From positions 1 to 45,673 of the forward strand of contig JAAYDR010000079.1 in the NCBI GenBank assembly GCA_012729115.1: 45,673 nt of DNA, read 5' to 3'. Each line of letters begins with the position of its first letter. The first letter of the stretch is position 1. Both the position numbers and the translations under genes were made by a program. Source of the DNA: Clostridiales bacterium (lineage in GTDB: Bacteria > Bacillota > Clostridia > Christensenellales > Aristaeellaceae). Below, piece after piece: positions 8,173 to 17,157 of the stretch. Below the pieces are notes generated by a model. The model saw nothing but the letters and a program-made list of their open reading frames with translations, made no database searches and was not told the origin of the DNA.

Positions 8173-10593
8173 TCACTTCATTTCTACGGTCTCAACTTCC
8201 TTGAGCCAATCATAGAAGGTGGTGATGTCCTGGACAACGGTGTCCATGTTAACACGGGCAGGGCTGAAGATGTAGCAGTTCTGGCGTTGATAGGTGGGCA
8301 GTTCCACGGCCCATTCGATGATCTTGTCCAACGCAGCCTTGTAGGTGGCTTTGCGGAAGGCCTGGTCGTCGCTTTGGCGGGCATCCAGGATCAGTTGGTC
8401 CAGATCGGCATCGGCAATGTGGTAGTGGTTGGAATCGCTTCCACCCAGTCCCACAATGTTGGAGGAATGATAGATCTGGTACATATCAGGATCGATGGTG
8501 GCCTGCCAGGCAGCGGCCCAGAAGTTTTGGGTGCCGGCGTCCAGTTTGTCCCACAGGACATTGGAGTCGGAGGGATCGTTGATGGTCAGGGTGATGCCGA
8601 TGGTTTCAAAGGCAGCCTTGGCGTCTGTGAGGATACCGAATGCGGGGTGGTCGCCTACGCCGTCTGCGGGGATGATGGCTTCATACTCCAGAGAAGCGCC
8701 CTCGGGAGCGGCGGTGAATTTGCCTGTCGCCTCATCCCAGGTATAGCCGGCGGCCTTCAGATACTCAACGCAAGCCTTGAGGGCAGCAGCATACTTCTCG
8801 TCTGCATTCATCTCGGCTGTGTAGATGGGATTGCCGTTGATGTCGGTGGAGAAGGCAACCTTGTAGTCAGGATCAGTGGGTTGGGGGGCAGCCCAGGAGG
8901 TGTTGGAGATGGGGTAGTTGATGACCGCTGCGCGCTCGCCGTAATAGCTGTCGATGACCACATCCCGGTATACGGCAAAGACGGTCATCAGACCCGTGCG
9001 CAGGTACTTGGACTCCTGAGAGTCGGATGCATCGCCTACGCGGACAGTGTCGGCATTGGCGCCCAGATAACCGTAGCCCAGGTTGTCCACCGTATTGACG
9101 ACAACAACATCGCCCGACAGTTCGCCGTTGGAGTTGGCAGCCTTAATCTCGGCAATACCATTATTGTTAAAGATAGGATCGGTAATATCAATGGTTCCGG
9201 TGACGACACCGGTGATCTTGTCGGCGTCAGCGCCTTCCTTCCACTGCATGGTCCTGGTCTTGGGAACGCCCCGGAAGAAATACTCGTTGGCTTCGAAATA
9301 GATGACCTTGTTTTCGTAGTTCACAAACTTGTAGGGTCCCCATCCCATGGGAGCAGTGGTCTTCGCCTGTACAATGGAGAGGTCCCCAAAGGGATGGCCA
9401 AACTTGTTGTTCTCGTAATCATACTGGGCAGGATCGCCATAGTAGTGCAGAGGCGCGGCGGTAATGCCCGCAATGCTGTATACGGCAGGAGCCTCGTAGC
9501 CGCTGGTCACCACCTGGACGGTCTGGCCATCCAGTTTGGTAATGCCGCTGATGTTGGGGATGCCGCCCTGCATGCCCTCGTCTTTCGCGCCTTCCTCGGA
9601 GATGAATTTGAGCAGCGCGGTGGCGGTGGTGGAGGGCGCGGAGCTATCCGCGGCCTCAACGCCGTAGAAGGCGTCGGGATCGCCGTTATAGCCTGCCTTC
9701 GCTTCGGCCACATAATCGTTGATGGTGGGGTACACACCCTCGGCCAGGTTCCAGGTGGAACCGGTCTTGGCTCCGGTGAGCACACCGTCGGCGAAGTCGG
9801 CGAACCCCCACATCATCATGCCAAAAGCCACCTGCTTGCCTGCATCCGCGGTGATCTCCTCAGGGGTGGCACCGATGCCTGCAGCATAGTCAGCGTTGTT
9901 GTAGTTGTTGACCACATAATTAACGATATCCTGGCAGTCATCGGCCCAGGCAGCGTCAATCAGCGCCCAGTAGGCATCCTGCTGCTCCTTGGACCAGGAG
10001 TCGCCCTCGGTCCACTCATGAGCGGCACCGGCGGCCAGAATCTCGCCCGCCAGGGACTCATACTTGGCATAGATATCGCTGGTGGTCTGGGTCTGGTAGT
10101 CCTTGACACCCAGGATATTGTAGCTGCCCAGCGTGGTAGATCCCACATAGGAAGGATCCAGGTATACATAGTAGGTGAAAATCAGATCGTCGGCAGTTAC
10201 AGGTTTGCCATCGCTGAATTTCAGGTCGTCGCGAATTTTGATGGTATAGGTGGTCTGGTTCGCAGCTTCGTCGTAGTTCACGCTTACATCGGCGGGGCCG
10301 GTGTAGGTGTAATCAACGCCGTTGTAAGGACGGGTCTCACCCGCGATGGCGTTATACACGATAGCGCCCTGACGGTCGGTGGTCAGCAGCGCCTCGCCGC
10401 ATACAACGGCTGTAACGTCCACATCATAGGCTGTGTCTGCAAAGAATGGACTGAACTTCTGGCTAAAATAGGAATAACCAACTACCAGCGGGGTTTCTCC
10501 TTCCGCAGCGGTTTCGGCGAGGCTTGCGCTCATCATGCCGCATAGCATGACAAGAACCAGCAACGCGGACAGGAGCTTTTTCGTGGTTGCCAT
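8173..10593 (-). CDS. oppA: Extracellular oligopeptide-binding protein, family 5 (OppA-like), enlarged
   Basis: 806 residues, against roughly 520-600 for most family 5 binding proteins. The signal peptide is MATTKKLLSALLVLVMLCGM with a likely signal peptidase I site at ASLA-ET (residues 24-27). The one Cys (residue 18) is not in a proper lipobox. Family 5 marks include TYTIKIRDDLKFSDGKPVTADD near 105-135 and the C-terminal domain with YHSSNIVGLGGSDSNHYH. The extra length lies mainly between about residues 160 and 330, inside domain I. It is the first gene of the opp operon. The ATG has GGGGGA upstream. How it stays at the cell surface without a lipid anchor is unclear. Ligand is presumably a peptide; not shown by the sequence. 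Confidence 0.9.
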   Translation of the reverse strand: MATTKKLLSALLVLVMLCGMMSASLAETAAEGETPLVVGYSYFSQKFSPFFADTAYDVDVTAVVCGEALLTTDRQGAIVYNAIAGETRPYNGVDYTYTGPADVSVNYDEAANQTTYTIKIRDDLKFSDGKPVTADDLIFTYYVYLDPSYVGSTTLGSYNILGVKDYQTQTTSDIYAKYESLAGEILAAGAAHEWTEGDSWSKEQQDAYWALIDAAWADDCQDIVNYVVNNYNNADYAAGIGATPEEITADAGKQVAFGMMMWGFADFADGVLTGAKTGSTWNLAEGVYPTINDYVAEAKAGYNGDPDAFYGVEAADSSAPSTTATALLKFISEEGAKDEGMQGGIPNISGITKLDGQTVQVVTSGYEAPAVYSIAGITAAPLHYYGDPAQYDYENNKFGHPFGDLSIVQAKTTAPMGWGPYKFVNYENKVIYFEANEYFFRGVPKTRTMQWKEGADADKITGVVTGTIDITDPIFNNNGIAEIKAANSNGELSGDVVVVNTVDNLGYGYLGANADTVRVGDASDSQESKYLRTGLMTVFAVYRDVVIDSYYGERAAVINYPISNTSWAAPQPTDPDYKVAFSTDINGNPIYTAEMNADEKYAAALKACVEYLKAAGYTWDEATGKFTAAPEGASLEYEAIIPADGVGDHPAFGILTDAKAAFETIGITLTINDPSDSNVLWDKLDAGTQNFWAAAWQATIDPDMYQIYHSSNIVGLGGSDSNHYHIADADLDQLILDARQSDDQAFRKATYKAALDKIIEWAVELPTYQRQNCYIFSPARVNMDTVVQDITTFYDWLKEVETVEMK

Positions 10594-10619
10594 TTAGTGT
10601 TCCCCCTTAACATAATGAT

Positions 10620-10648
10620 TTATTGCTGCGCGGTTTACCGCGTTACAA
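10620..10648 (-). promoter_or_regulatory. Possible oppA promoter with a palindromic operator
   Basis: On the minus strand TTGTAA (10648-10643) and CAATAA (10625-10620) are 17 bases apart. The spacer contains an inverted repeat, CGCGG-TAAA-CCGCG (10642-10629), placed where a repressor would block polymerase. The -10 match is only moderate. Confidence 0.42.
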
Positions 10649-10674
10649 CCAAGGGATGATCCTGGATCGTGAGA

Positions 10675-11136
10675 TCATGGAGCGGAAGCCGGTTCGGGCT
10701 GCTTCCCTTGAAGCTGAGGCTTCAGCGGCATCAGGACCCGATGGGTATATAGCGCGCAAAAACCCAACATGAAAACGGCGCCCAGGGACTGGAGTTCCGG
10801 AATCAACCTGCTCCCGGCTCCGCCCTGTAACGTGAAAACAGCCTCTCCTACCGTGTGGAGTCCGCCAAGTATTGCCGCGCCTAAGGTGCTTTCATGGATG
10901 CGGTTATACCCCTCATCCTTGTCTATCTCGTTGAAGCGCGGGGGGGAACGCCAAAGCTTGATGATGCCCATCATCCAGTAAAATAGGGGGAAGGGCAAAA
11001 ACAGGTAAAAGGGCAGAACATAAAAACTCCGGCTGCCATTGGCATTGGAGAGGCCGCTCATGGCAAATCCTGCCAGGGCCAGGGTCCATAACGCCAGCAT
11101 GATCAAGCACTCTCGGCTCTTGCGGGCTTCATCCAC
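10675..11136 (-). CDS. Conserved membrane protein of unknown function (true start probably upstream)
   Basis: From the first standard start (GTG 11136) the product has 153 residues, with hydrophobic segments near residues 12-30, 39-60, 85-105 and 115-135 and a Pro-rich tail. Function not recognised. This GTG has no Shine-Dalgarno. The same frame stays open for 37 more codons to an ATC at 11247, giving a coherent N-terminus (LFETRTTINPATGKEK...YVGPWYVLSV). That ATC has GGAGG (11257-11261) 9 bases upstream, and a promoter at 11282-11309 would start the mRNA just before it. I think the 190-residue form is the real one; see findings. It lies 81 bases upstream of oppA, same strand. Confidence 0.65.
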   Translation of the reverse strand: MDEARKSRECLIMLALWTLALAGFAMSGLSNANGSRSFYVLPFYLFLPFPLFYWMMGIIKLWRSPPRFNEIDKDEGYNRIHESTLGAAILGGLHTVGEAVFTLQGGAGSRLIPELQSLGAVFMLGFCALYTHRVLMPLKPQLQGKQPEPASAP

Positions 11137-11281
11137 GGATAGAACGTACCAGGGTCCAACATATACAGAGGTGTGTTTTTCCTTCCCTGTAGCGGGGTTG
11201 ATGGTCGTTCTGGTTTCAAAAAGAGCCAGATGTTGCCGACGCTTGATCTTCTATCGCCTCCACCCAGATATGCACCTATTT

Positions 11282-11309
11282 ATCTTAATACATATTTCTG
11301 GTTTGTCAA
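11282..11309 (-). promoter_or_regulatory. Promoter of the small membrane protein gene
   Basis: On the minus strand a perfect TTGACA (11309-11304) and TAAGAT (11287-11282) with a 16-base spacer. Transcription would begin near 11275, just upstream of the GGAGG at 11257-11261. Confidence 0.55.
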
Positions 11310-11343
11310 TTGATCGGGGGATATATGGGAAGAAAACACATCG

Positions 11344-11375
11344 AAAAGCGGGATCAGCATGGGATGCTGCCCCGC
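11344..11375 (-). terminator. Terminator of the DUF362-uvrA-flavoprotein operon
   Basis: Stem GCGGG/CCCGC (11348-11352 with 11371-11375), a small internal loop, inner stem CAGCAT/ATGCTG and a 3-base loop, followed on the minus strand by TTTT (11347-11344). Confidence 0.65.
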
Positions 11376-11409
11376 CCAATAATGGTTTTTTGTGCCGGCA
11401 AAATAGGGG

Positions 11410-11916
11410 CTATTTTCCTTCTTCTTCTGCTTCTCGTTTGGGAAGGTTCTGCTTGGCCTCAAAACGTTCCACCTCCAGCACGTACACGGCTGTGACTGCC
11501 AGGGTGCCGTCGGAAACATGGCAGGGCTTCTTGGTCAGGCAGGCCATGAGAATTTCCAGGCCGCGACGCTTTTCCTCTGTTTCAACAAGCTGCCGGACGA
11601 TCCCCTCGCCAATGAGGCTACGGTAGACGTATGTGGTGTGCTGACTTTCCCTCCCCAGCACCAGCTCATGCCCACAGTCGAGGGCAAAGCCCGCAGAATG
11701 AGGGCCGTTCTTCAACAGGTCATATTTTCGGCCTGCAAGCGCCCCATGAAAAAACAGGCGCAGCGTTGATCCCTCCAGTTCGTAGCCAAAATTCAGGGGA
11801 ATCACATAGGGGGCTGGGCTGGCCGGGTCCAGGATGGCCAGATGGAACACCTGTGCACTGTCCAGGATATTCCGAATGGTAGCGGGGTCACTGACCTTTC
11901 GGTCCTGTCTGCGCAT
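11410..11916 (-). CDS. Pyridoxamine 5'-phosphate oxidase-fold flavoprotein (NimA-like)
   Basis: 168 residues with the split-barrel flavin-binding fold of the PNPOx-like family. Recognisable features are the MRRQDRKV start, [10 protein letters not shown], a middle segment [15 protein letters not shown] followed by VCFALD-like strands, and the [13 protein letters not shown] strand that resembles the NimA/nitroimidazole-resistance and YhbP groups. These proteins usually bind FMN or F420, and many have no known substrate. Its start overlaps the end of uvrA by 29 bases, so it is translated from the uvrA mRNA. A repair role is not implied; no drug-resistance claim is made. Confidence 0.85.
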   Translation of the reverse strand: MRRQDRKVSDPATIRNILDSAQVFHLAILDPASPAPYVIPLNFGYELEGSTLRLFFHGALAGRKYDLLKNGPHSAGFALDCGHELVLGRESQHTTYVYRSLIGEGIVRQLVETEEKRRGLEILMACLTKKPCHVSDGTLAVTAVYVLEVERFEAKQNLPKREAEEEGK

Positions 11917-14776
11917 GGGCTTTCCTCCTTTGGTTGACCTGGTCCTTTGAGCGTTGCAACAATCGATTTAAATATTGTCCTGTAAAGCTTTCTTTTACCT
12001 GAGCCACTTCTTCGGGAGTGCCCTGGCAGACCAGGCTGCCGCCGCCGTCGCCTCCCTCAGGACCCAGATCGATCACGTAATCGGCCGTCTTAATGATGTC
12101 CAGGTTGTGCTCGATTACCAGCACGGTGTTGCCTGCGTCCACTAGCCGCTGAAGCACGCTGATCAGCCGTTCCACATCCGCAATGTGAAGGCCTGTGGTA
12201 GGCTCGTCCAGCAGGTAAAGGGTTCGGCCCGTGTCCCGGCGGCTCAGCTCCGTGGCAAGCTTGATGCGCTGAGCCTCGCCTCCGGAAAGCTGGGTACTGG
12301 GCTGGCCCAGTTTGGTATAGTCCAGACCTACATCATAAAGTGTCTGAATCTTGCGGAGGATCTTCGGGTGGTTTTCAAAAAAGCCCAGAGCTTCCTCTAC
12401 AGTCATGTCCAGCACTTCGTAGATGTTCTTGCCATTGTAGTGCACGTCCAGGGTCTCCCGATTGTAGCGCATCCCTTTGCACACATCGCAAGGCACATAG
12501 ATATCCGGCAGGAAGTGCATTTCGATTTTCAGAAGCCCGTCACCGGAGCATGCCTCACAGCGTCCGCCCTTCACGTTGAAGGAGAAGCGGTTCTCCTTAT
12601 AGCCACGAGCCTTGGCCTCTGGGGTCATAGCAAAGACCTTGCGGATAAGATCAAAAACGCCTGTGTAGGTGGCAGGGTTGCTGCGGGGGGTACGCCCGAT
12701 GGGACTCTGATCAATGTTAATGATCTTGTCCAGCTGTTCCAGACCCTCCATGGAGCCAAATTTTCCCGGATGGGTCTTAGCCCGGTTCAGGACTTTGGCC
12801 AGGTGCTTGTAGAGAATTTCGTTTACCAGGCTGCTCTTGCCCGAGCCGCTGACCCCTGTGACGCAGCAGAACACCCCCAAAGGAAAGCGTACGTCGATGC
12901 CACGCAGGTTGTTTTCTGCCGCGCCCCGTACGGTAAGAAAACCCGTGGGCTGACGCCTCTTGGCGGGGATGGGGATGAAGCGCTTGCCGGACAGGTACTG
13001 GCCGGTTAAGGAGTTCTCATTGTTCATGATATCCTCAACTGTGCCCTGGGCGGTGATGTATCCGCCGTGGATGCCCGCTCCGGGACCTACATCCACAATG
13101 TGGTCGGCTGCAAACATGGTGTCCTCGTCATGCTCAACCACAATCAGGGTGTTGCCCAGATCCCGCAAGCGCTTGAGAGTCGACAACAGCTTGTCGTTGT
13201 CCCGCTGATGCAGGCCGATGGAAGGCTCATCCAGGATATAGAGCACTCCCATGAGGCTGGAGCCAATCTGGGTGGCCAGGCGGATGCGTTGGGCCTCACC
13301 GCCGGAGAGGGTGGCTGCCGCACGGGACAGGGTGAGGTAACTAAGGCCCACGCTATCCAAAAAGCCCAGCCGGGCGTCAATCTCTTTGCGGATCTGGACG
13401 GCAATCATCTGCTCCTTTTCCGTGAGCTGAAGACCCTGAAAGAAGGTCCGGCATTGGATGATGTTCAGATCACAAACCTGGCTGATATTCTGCCCCCCCA
13501 CGGTGACGGCAAGGGCTTCAGGCTTTAATCGCCGTCCATGGCAGGCCTCACAGTCATCGTTGACCATGTATTCTTCGTATATCAGTTTCATGCTGTCGCT
13601 GGTGGTCTCCCTGTAACGGCGGTTCAGGGAGGTGATGACGCCCTCAAAGGTGGTGGTGAAATGTCCTGCCCCGTGGGCCCCTTCATATGTGACGGTGATC
13701 TTCTCCGTACCTGTGCCGTAAAGCAGCAGGTCAACATGCTTGGGACTTAAATCCTTGACGGGGATATCCATGCTGAAACCATATTTCTTGGCCAGGGCCT
13801 TAAAGTAGGTGTTTGCGATGCTGGTGGGGTCTGCCACGTTCCAGCCGGGGGCCTGAATCGCTCCTTCATTGATGCTTTTGGATGAATCAGGGATGACGCT
13901 GTCCCGGCTGATGCGCATGATGGCCCCCAGACCGCTGCAGGCAGGGCAAGCGCCAAAGGGACTGTTGAAGCTGAACATCCGGGGGCTCAGTTCTTCGATG
14001 GAGATGCCGCAGTCCGGGCAGGCGTAGTTCTGGGAAAAGAGAAGGCTGCCCTGGTCAAATAAATCCACCAGCACCAATCCGCCTCCCTCATGGGCAGCGG
14101 TCTCCATGCTGTCCGCCAGGCGTTTGCGAAAATCGCTTCCGCTTTTTAAAACCAGGCGATCAATCACCAACTCGATGGAGTGCTTTTTCTTTTTGTCCAG
14201 GCTGGGCAGTTCGTCCAGCTCATACATTTTCCCATCGATGCGCACGCGCACATATCCTCGCTTGGCGGCGTCTTCCATGAGTTTGGTGTGCTCGCCTTTG
14301 CGCTCCCGCACGATGGGGGAGAGCACTTGGAGCCGGGTGCCCTCGGGAAGAGTGGTGACTTGATCCACCATCTGATCGATGGTCTGCTGCTTGATCTCCT
14401 TGCCGCATTGGGGGCAATGGGGGATTCCGATGCGGGCGTAGAGCAAGCGCAGGTAGTCGTATACCTCTGTCACGGTGCCCACAGTGGAACGGGGATTACG
14501 GGTGGTGGTTCGCTGGTCAATGGAAATGGCCGGAGACAGACCTTCAATGGAGTCGATGTCCGGCTTTTCCATCTGTCCCAGAAACTGGCGGGCGTAGGAA
14601 CTCAGAGATTCAACATAGCGACGCTGGCCTTCGGCATAGATGGTGTCAAAGGCCAGGCTGGTTTTTCCGGAGCCGCTGAGGCCGGTGAATACCACCAGCT
14701 TGTTGCGTGGAATTTCAAGGGTGATGTTCTTCAGATTATGTTCCCGTGCTCCGCGGACAATGAGTTTATCGTGCAA
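11888..14776 (-). CDS. uvrA: Excinuclease ABC subunit UvrA
   Basis: 962-residue UvrA, the damage-sensing ATPase of nucleotide excision repair that loads UvrB onto lesions. It has both ABC modules: Walker [14 protein letters not shown] (about 31) and [13 protein letters not shown] (about 640), signatures [12 protein letters not shown] and [12 protein letters not shown], and Walker B sites [12 protein letters not shown] and [12 protein letters not shown]. Zinc-binding Cys pairs are present ([12 protein letters not shown] with [16 protein letters not shown] with CDVCKGMR). The start is TTG 14776 with GAGGTG upstream, 5 bases after the DUF362 gene. Length is normal. I found no LexA-like box in the promoter region of this operon, unlike the recA operon. 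Confidence 0.97.
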   Translation of the reverse strand: MHDKLIVRGAREHNLKNITLEIPRNKLVVFTGLSGSGKTSLAFDTIYAEGQRRYVESLSSYARQFLGQMEKPDIDSIEGLSPAISIDQRTTTRNPRSTVGTVTEVYDYLRLLYARIGIPHCPQCGKEIKQQTIDQMVDQVTTLPEGTRLQVLSPIVRERKGEHTKLMEDAAKRGYVRVRIDGKMYELDELPSLDKKKKHSIELVIDRLVLKSGSDFRKRLADSMETAAHEGGGLVLVDLFDQGSLLFSQNYACPDCGISIEELSPRMFSFNSPFGACPACSGLGAIMRISRDSVIPDSSKSINEGAIQAPGWNVADPTSIANTYFKALAKKYGFSMDIPVKDLSPKHVDLLLYGTGTEKITVTYEGAHGAGHFTTTFEGVITSLNRRYRETTSDSMKLIYEEYMVNDDCEACHGRRLKPEALAVTVGGQNISQVCDLNIIQCRTFFQGLQLTEKEQMIAVQIRKEIDARLGFLDSVGLSYLTLSRAAATLSGGEAQRIRLATQIGSSLMGVLYILDEPSIGLHQRDNDKLLSTLKRLRDLGNTLIVVEHDEDTMFAADHIVDVGPGAGIHGGYITAQGTVEDIMNNENSLTGQYLSGKRFIPIPAKRRQPTGFLTVRGAAENNLRGIDVRFPLGVFCCVTGVSGSGKSSLVNEILYKHLAKVLNRAKTHPGKFGSMEGLEQLDKIINIDQSPIGRTPRSNPATYTGVFDLIRKVFAMTPEAKARGYKENRFSFNVKGGRCEACSGDGLLKIEMHFLPDIYVPCDVCKGMRYNRETLDVHYNGKNIYEVLDMTVEEALGFFENHPKILRKIQTLYDVGLDYTKLGQPSTQLSGGEAQRIKLATELSRRDTGRTLYLLDEPTTGLHIADVERLISVLQRLVDAGNTVLVIEHNLDIIKTADYVIDLGPEGGDGGGSLVCQGTPEEVAQVKESFTGQYLNRLLQRSKDQVNQRRKAHAQTGPKGQ

Positions 14777-14781
14777 AAGGG

Positions 14782-15894
14782 TTACACCTCGATCAATTCG
14801 TATGCGGTGGTGCCCAAGCCGATCTTTTCGGCATGCTGGACTCCTATCCGCCAGTCAGTGGTGGGATGGGTATCGTGGAACAAGTCTCCGGTATGGGGGC
14901 GGCCGTCCAAACAGGTGCCTGGCAGACGCTCCATCTTGTTGCAGGCATCGGCGCAGGCCTGATCCAAGGCTACGGGGTCAAACCCGGCAAAGATGCCCAC
15001 ATCTGCAATCAGAGGGGCATCGTTCTCCGGGTGGCAGTCGCAGTAAGGGGACAGGTCCATCACAAAGGAGATGTGGAAATGCGGACGGTTCTGAACAACC
15101 GCCAGAGCGTACTCGGAGATCTTCTTGTTCAGAGCGTCAAAGGAGCTTCCCGGGCCGCCAATAGCAGCCATGTCCCTGCAAACTCCTACGCAGCGGCCGC
15201 AGCCCACACATTTTTCATGGTCGATAAAAGCCTTGCGGCGCTTCTTTTCACCATGAAAGGAGATGGCTCCGTGAGCGCATTGAGAGGCGCACTTGCCGCA
15301 GCCGATGCAGGCATCCTCATTTACGGCAGGTTTGCCGTCGTTGTGCATGACGCGCTTGCCTGCCGTAGAGCCACAGCCCATTCCCAGGTTTTTCAGCACA
15401 CCGCCGATGCCGGTGCATTCATGTGCCTTGAAGTGCGTCATGGAGATGACAGCCTCCGCGTCCATAATAGCCCGGCCGATTAGTGCCTCCTGAAGCAGTT
15501 CCCCCTCAATGGGCACGGCTACGTGGTCGTTTCCCACCAGGCCGTCGCCGATGATGACGTGGCAACCGGTCTGCAGAGGGGAAAAGCCGTTGAGATATGC
15601 CGTTTCCAGATGCTCCAGGGCATTGCGGCGGGTACCCACATACAGGGTGTTGCAGTCCGTGAGAAAGGGCATCGCACCCATTTCCTTCAGAGCGTCCACC
15701 ACCACTTTGGCATAATTGGGTCGCAGGTAAGCCAAATTGCCCAGCTCCCCAAAGTGGATCTTCACGGCAGTAAATTTGCCCTGTAGATCCATATCCATCA
15801 TGCCCGCCCTTTCCAGAAGCTTGCAAAGCTTCTGCGGCAGGCTTCTGTCACCGGTGGCTCTGAGATTGGTAAAATAAATCTTTGCCTTTTCCAT
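14782..15894 (-). CDS. DUF362 protein with two 4Fe-4S ferredoxin motifs
   Basis: 370 residues. The N-terminal DUF362 region (about 1-185) includes [15 protein letters not shown] and [22 protein letters not shown]. It is followed by a bacterial ferredoxin module with [11 protein letters not shown] and [11 protein letters not shown], then a second DUF362 part. Such proteins are thought to be redox or electron-carrier proteins of anaerobes; the reaction is unknown. The ATG at 15894 has GGAGG 7 bases upstream, which excludes the longer reading from 15954. It is the first gene of an operon with uvrA and the flavoprotein. A redox-repair link is suggested only by this linkage. Confidence 0.9.
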   Translation of the reverse strand: MEKAKIYFTNLRATGDRSLPQKLCKLLERAGMMDMDLQGKFTAVKIHFGELGNLAYLRPNYAKVVVDALKEMGAMPFLTDCNTLYVGTRRNALEHLETAYLNGFSPLQTGCHVIIGDGLVGNDHVAVPIEGELLQEALIGRAIMDAEAVISMTHFKAHECTGIGGVLKNLGMGCGSTAGKRVMHNDGKPAVNEDACIGCGKCASQCAHGAISFHGEKKRRKAFIDHEKCVGCGRCVGVCRDMAAIGGPGSSFDALNKKISEYALAVVQNRPHFHISFVMDLSPYCDCHPENDAPLIADVGIFAGFDPVALDQACADACNKMERLPGTCLDGRPHTGDLFHDTHPTTDWRIGVQHAEKIGLGTTAYELIEV

Positions 15895-15987
15895 AGGGAT
15901 TCCTCCTGGATTGCCAGGGGAACCGATTTTGCTGGCGTCATGCGCCTCGTGCATTGGGTTCCCGGCTTACTTGTGGCATTCCTTCTT

Positions 15988-16016
15988 ATCATAGCATAGC
16001 ATATGGGCCCTTACAA
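15988..16016 (-). promoter_or_regulatory. Promoter of the DUF362-uvrA operon
   Basis: On the minus strand TTGTAA (16016-16011) and TATGAT (15993-15988) with a 17-base spacer. About 95 bases lie between it and the DUF362 start. Confidence 0.6.
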
Positions 16017-16093
16017 GATCGGGATACATGTGCCGATTGAGCGGTACATATCCTAGAGGCGTGGCATGTTGCCGATGGAAAAGGAGGAGGGAC

Positions 16094-17125
16094 ATGGGGG
16101 GATTGCGATATTTTGCCGGGGGGAATACGGCGGAGGGATTTCACTCCTGCTTCGGGCATATTTTGCCGGAGCCTGAGCAAAAGCGGATGTTTTACGTCAA
16201 GGGAGGGCCAGGCGTAGGCAAGAGTAGCCTGATGAAGCGGGTGGCCGCCGCCCTGGAGGAGGCGGGGCATGAGGTGGAGTATTTTCATTGCGCCTCCGAT
16301 GCGGAAAGCCTTGACGGGATCAGCGCTCCCGCCCTGGGGGCAGCCATGGTGGACGGTACTGCGCCCCATGTGTACGATCCGGTAATTCCCGGTGCCAGAG
16401 ACACCCTGCTGTCGTTGGGAGACTTTTTGGATGAAAAGGCGCTTAAGCCCAAGTTGGGGGAAATACGGGCACTGCAGCAGGAGATATCAGGCAAGTTTAC
16501 CCGCAGTTTCCACTATTTGGGGGCGGCCGCCGGCGTGCGCCGGGCTGCGCGAAGGGGAGGAGATGGGCTCGGGAAGATCGCGCATCTGTGCAAGGAGCTG
16601 ACGGATCAGTACCTGCCCCTGAGGGGAGGCAGGGGGAAACTGAGGCTCCTGTTCACCGCTGCTTTTACCCCAAAGGGCCCCATCAGCTTTCTGCCCACCT
16701 GGGCGGCGGATACGGCCGTGGTCATTGAATGCCCCTTTGGGCAGATCGCGGACGGGCTGTTACGCGCTTTGGGGGAGAGCGCCATGAATCGAGGTTTGGA
16801 TCTGGTGGCCTTGCTGGACCCCCTGGAGCCAGGTTACTGGCAGCACCTCTACCTTCCGGCCCACTCGCTTCTTTTTACCACAGGGGAACGGCTGGGAGCC
16901 GCTCAAACCATTTCATCTGACAGGTACCTGGAGCTCAAGGAGATTCCTGAAAGGGAACAGAACTTTGATCGAAATGCCTATGAGCTGCTGATCCAGCGGG
17001 CTGTGGAACAGTTGAAAGCTGCCAAGGCCATGCATGACGAGTTGGAAAGCTACTACATTCCCCAGATGGACTTCCTCAAGTGGGAGGAACTGCTGGCGCG
17101 GGTAAAAATGGAAATGGGATTATAG
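16094..17125 (+). CDS. PRK06851-like ATPase of unknown function
   Basis: 343 residues. Walker A is KGGPGVGKSSLMKR (about residue 37), with a following segment EVEYFHCASDAESLDGI that fits the PRK06851 group of clostridial P-loop proteins. In that family, as I recall it, a second P-loop lies in the C-terminal half after a TPKG motif. Here the FTPKGPISFLPTW motif is present, but the place of the second P-loop reads ECPFGQIADGLL and lacks the Gly-Lys-Ser/Thr core. The ATG at 16094 has GGAGGAGGGAC directly upstream; a longer reading from 16028 has none. It is divergent from the DUF362-uvrA operon. Cellular role unknown. Confidence 0.82.
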   Translation: MGGLRYFAGGNTAEGFHSCFGHILPEPEQKRMFYVKGGPGVGKSSLMKRVAAALEEAGHEVEYFHCASDAESLDGISAPALGAAMVDGTAPHVYDPVIPGARDTLLSLGDFLDEKALKPKLGEIRALQQEISGKFTRSFHYLGAAAGVRRAARRGGDGLGKIAHLCKELTDQYLPLRGGRGKLRLLFTAAFTPKGPISFLPTWAADTAVVIECPFGQIADGLLRALGESAMNRGLDLVALLDPLEPGYWQHLYLPAHSLLFTTGERLGAAQTISSDRYLELKEIPEREQNFDRNAYELLIQRAVEQLKAAKAMHDELESYYIPQMDFLKWEELLARVKMEMGL

Positions 17126-17157
17126 GCGGTAGTGGGTTCAGGGGTGAAACTCCCGGA

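Noticed and set aside
8287-10545. 752-residue open frame on the plus strand opposite oppA
   Set aside because: Exact antisense shadow of oppA, low-complexity Gly/Val-rich translation, no Shine-Dalgarno; caused by GC-rich codon use.
11640-11916. Nitroimidazole resistance determinant
   Set aside because: Only the general PNPOx-like fold can be supported; many members do not act on drugs.
15895-16093. LexA box upstream of DUF362-uvrA
   Set aside because: Only a half-site (GAACCG) is found, without a palindromic partner.
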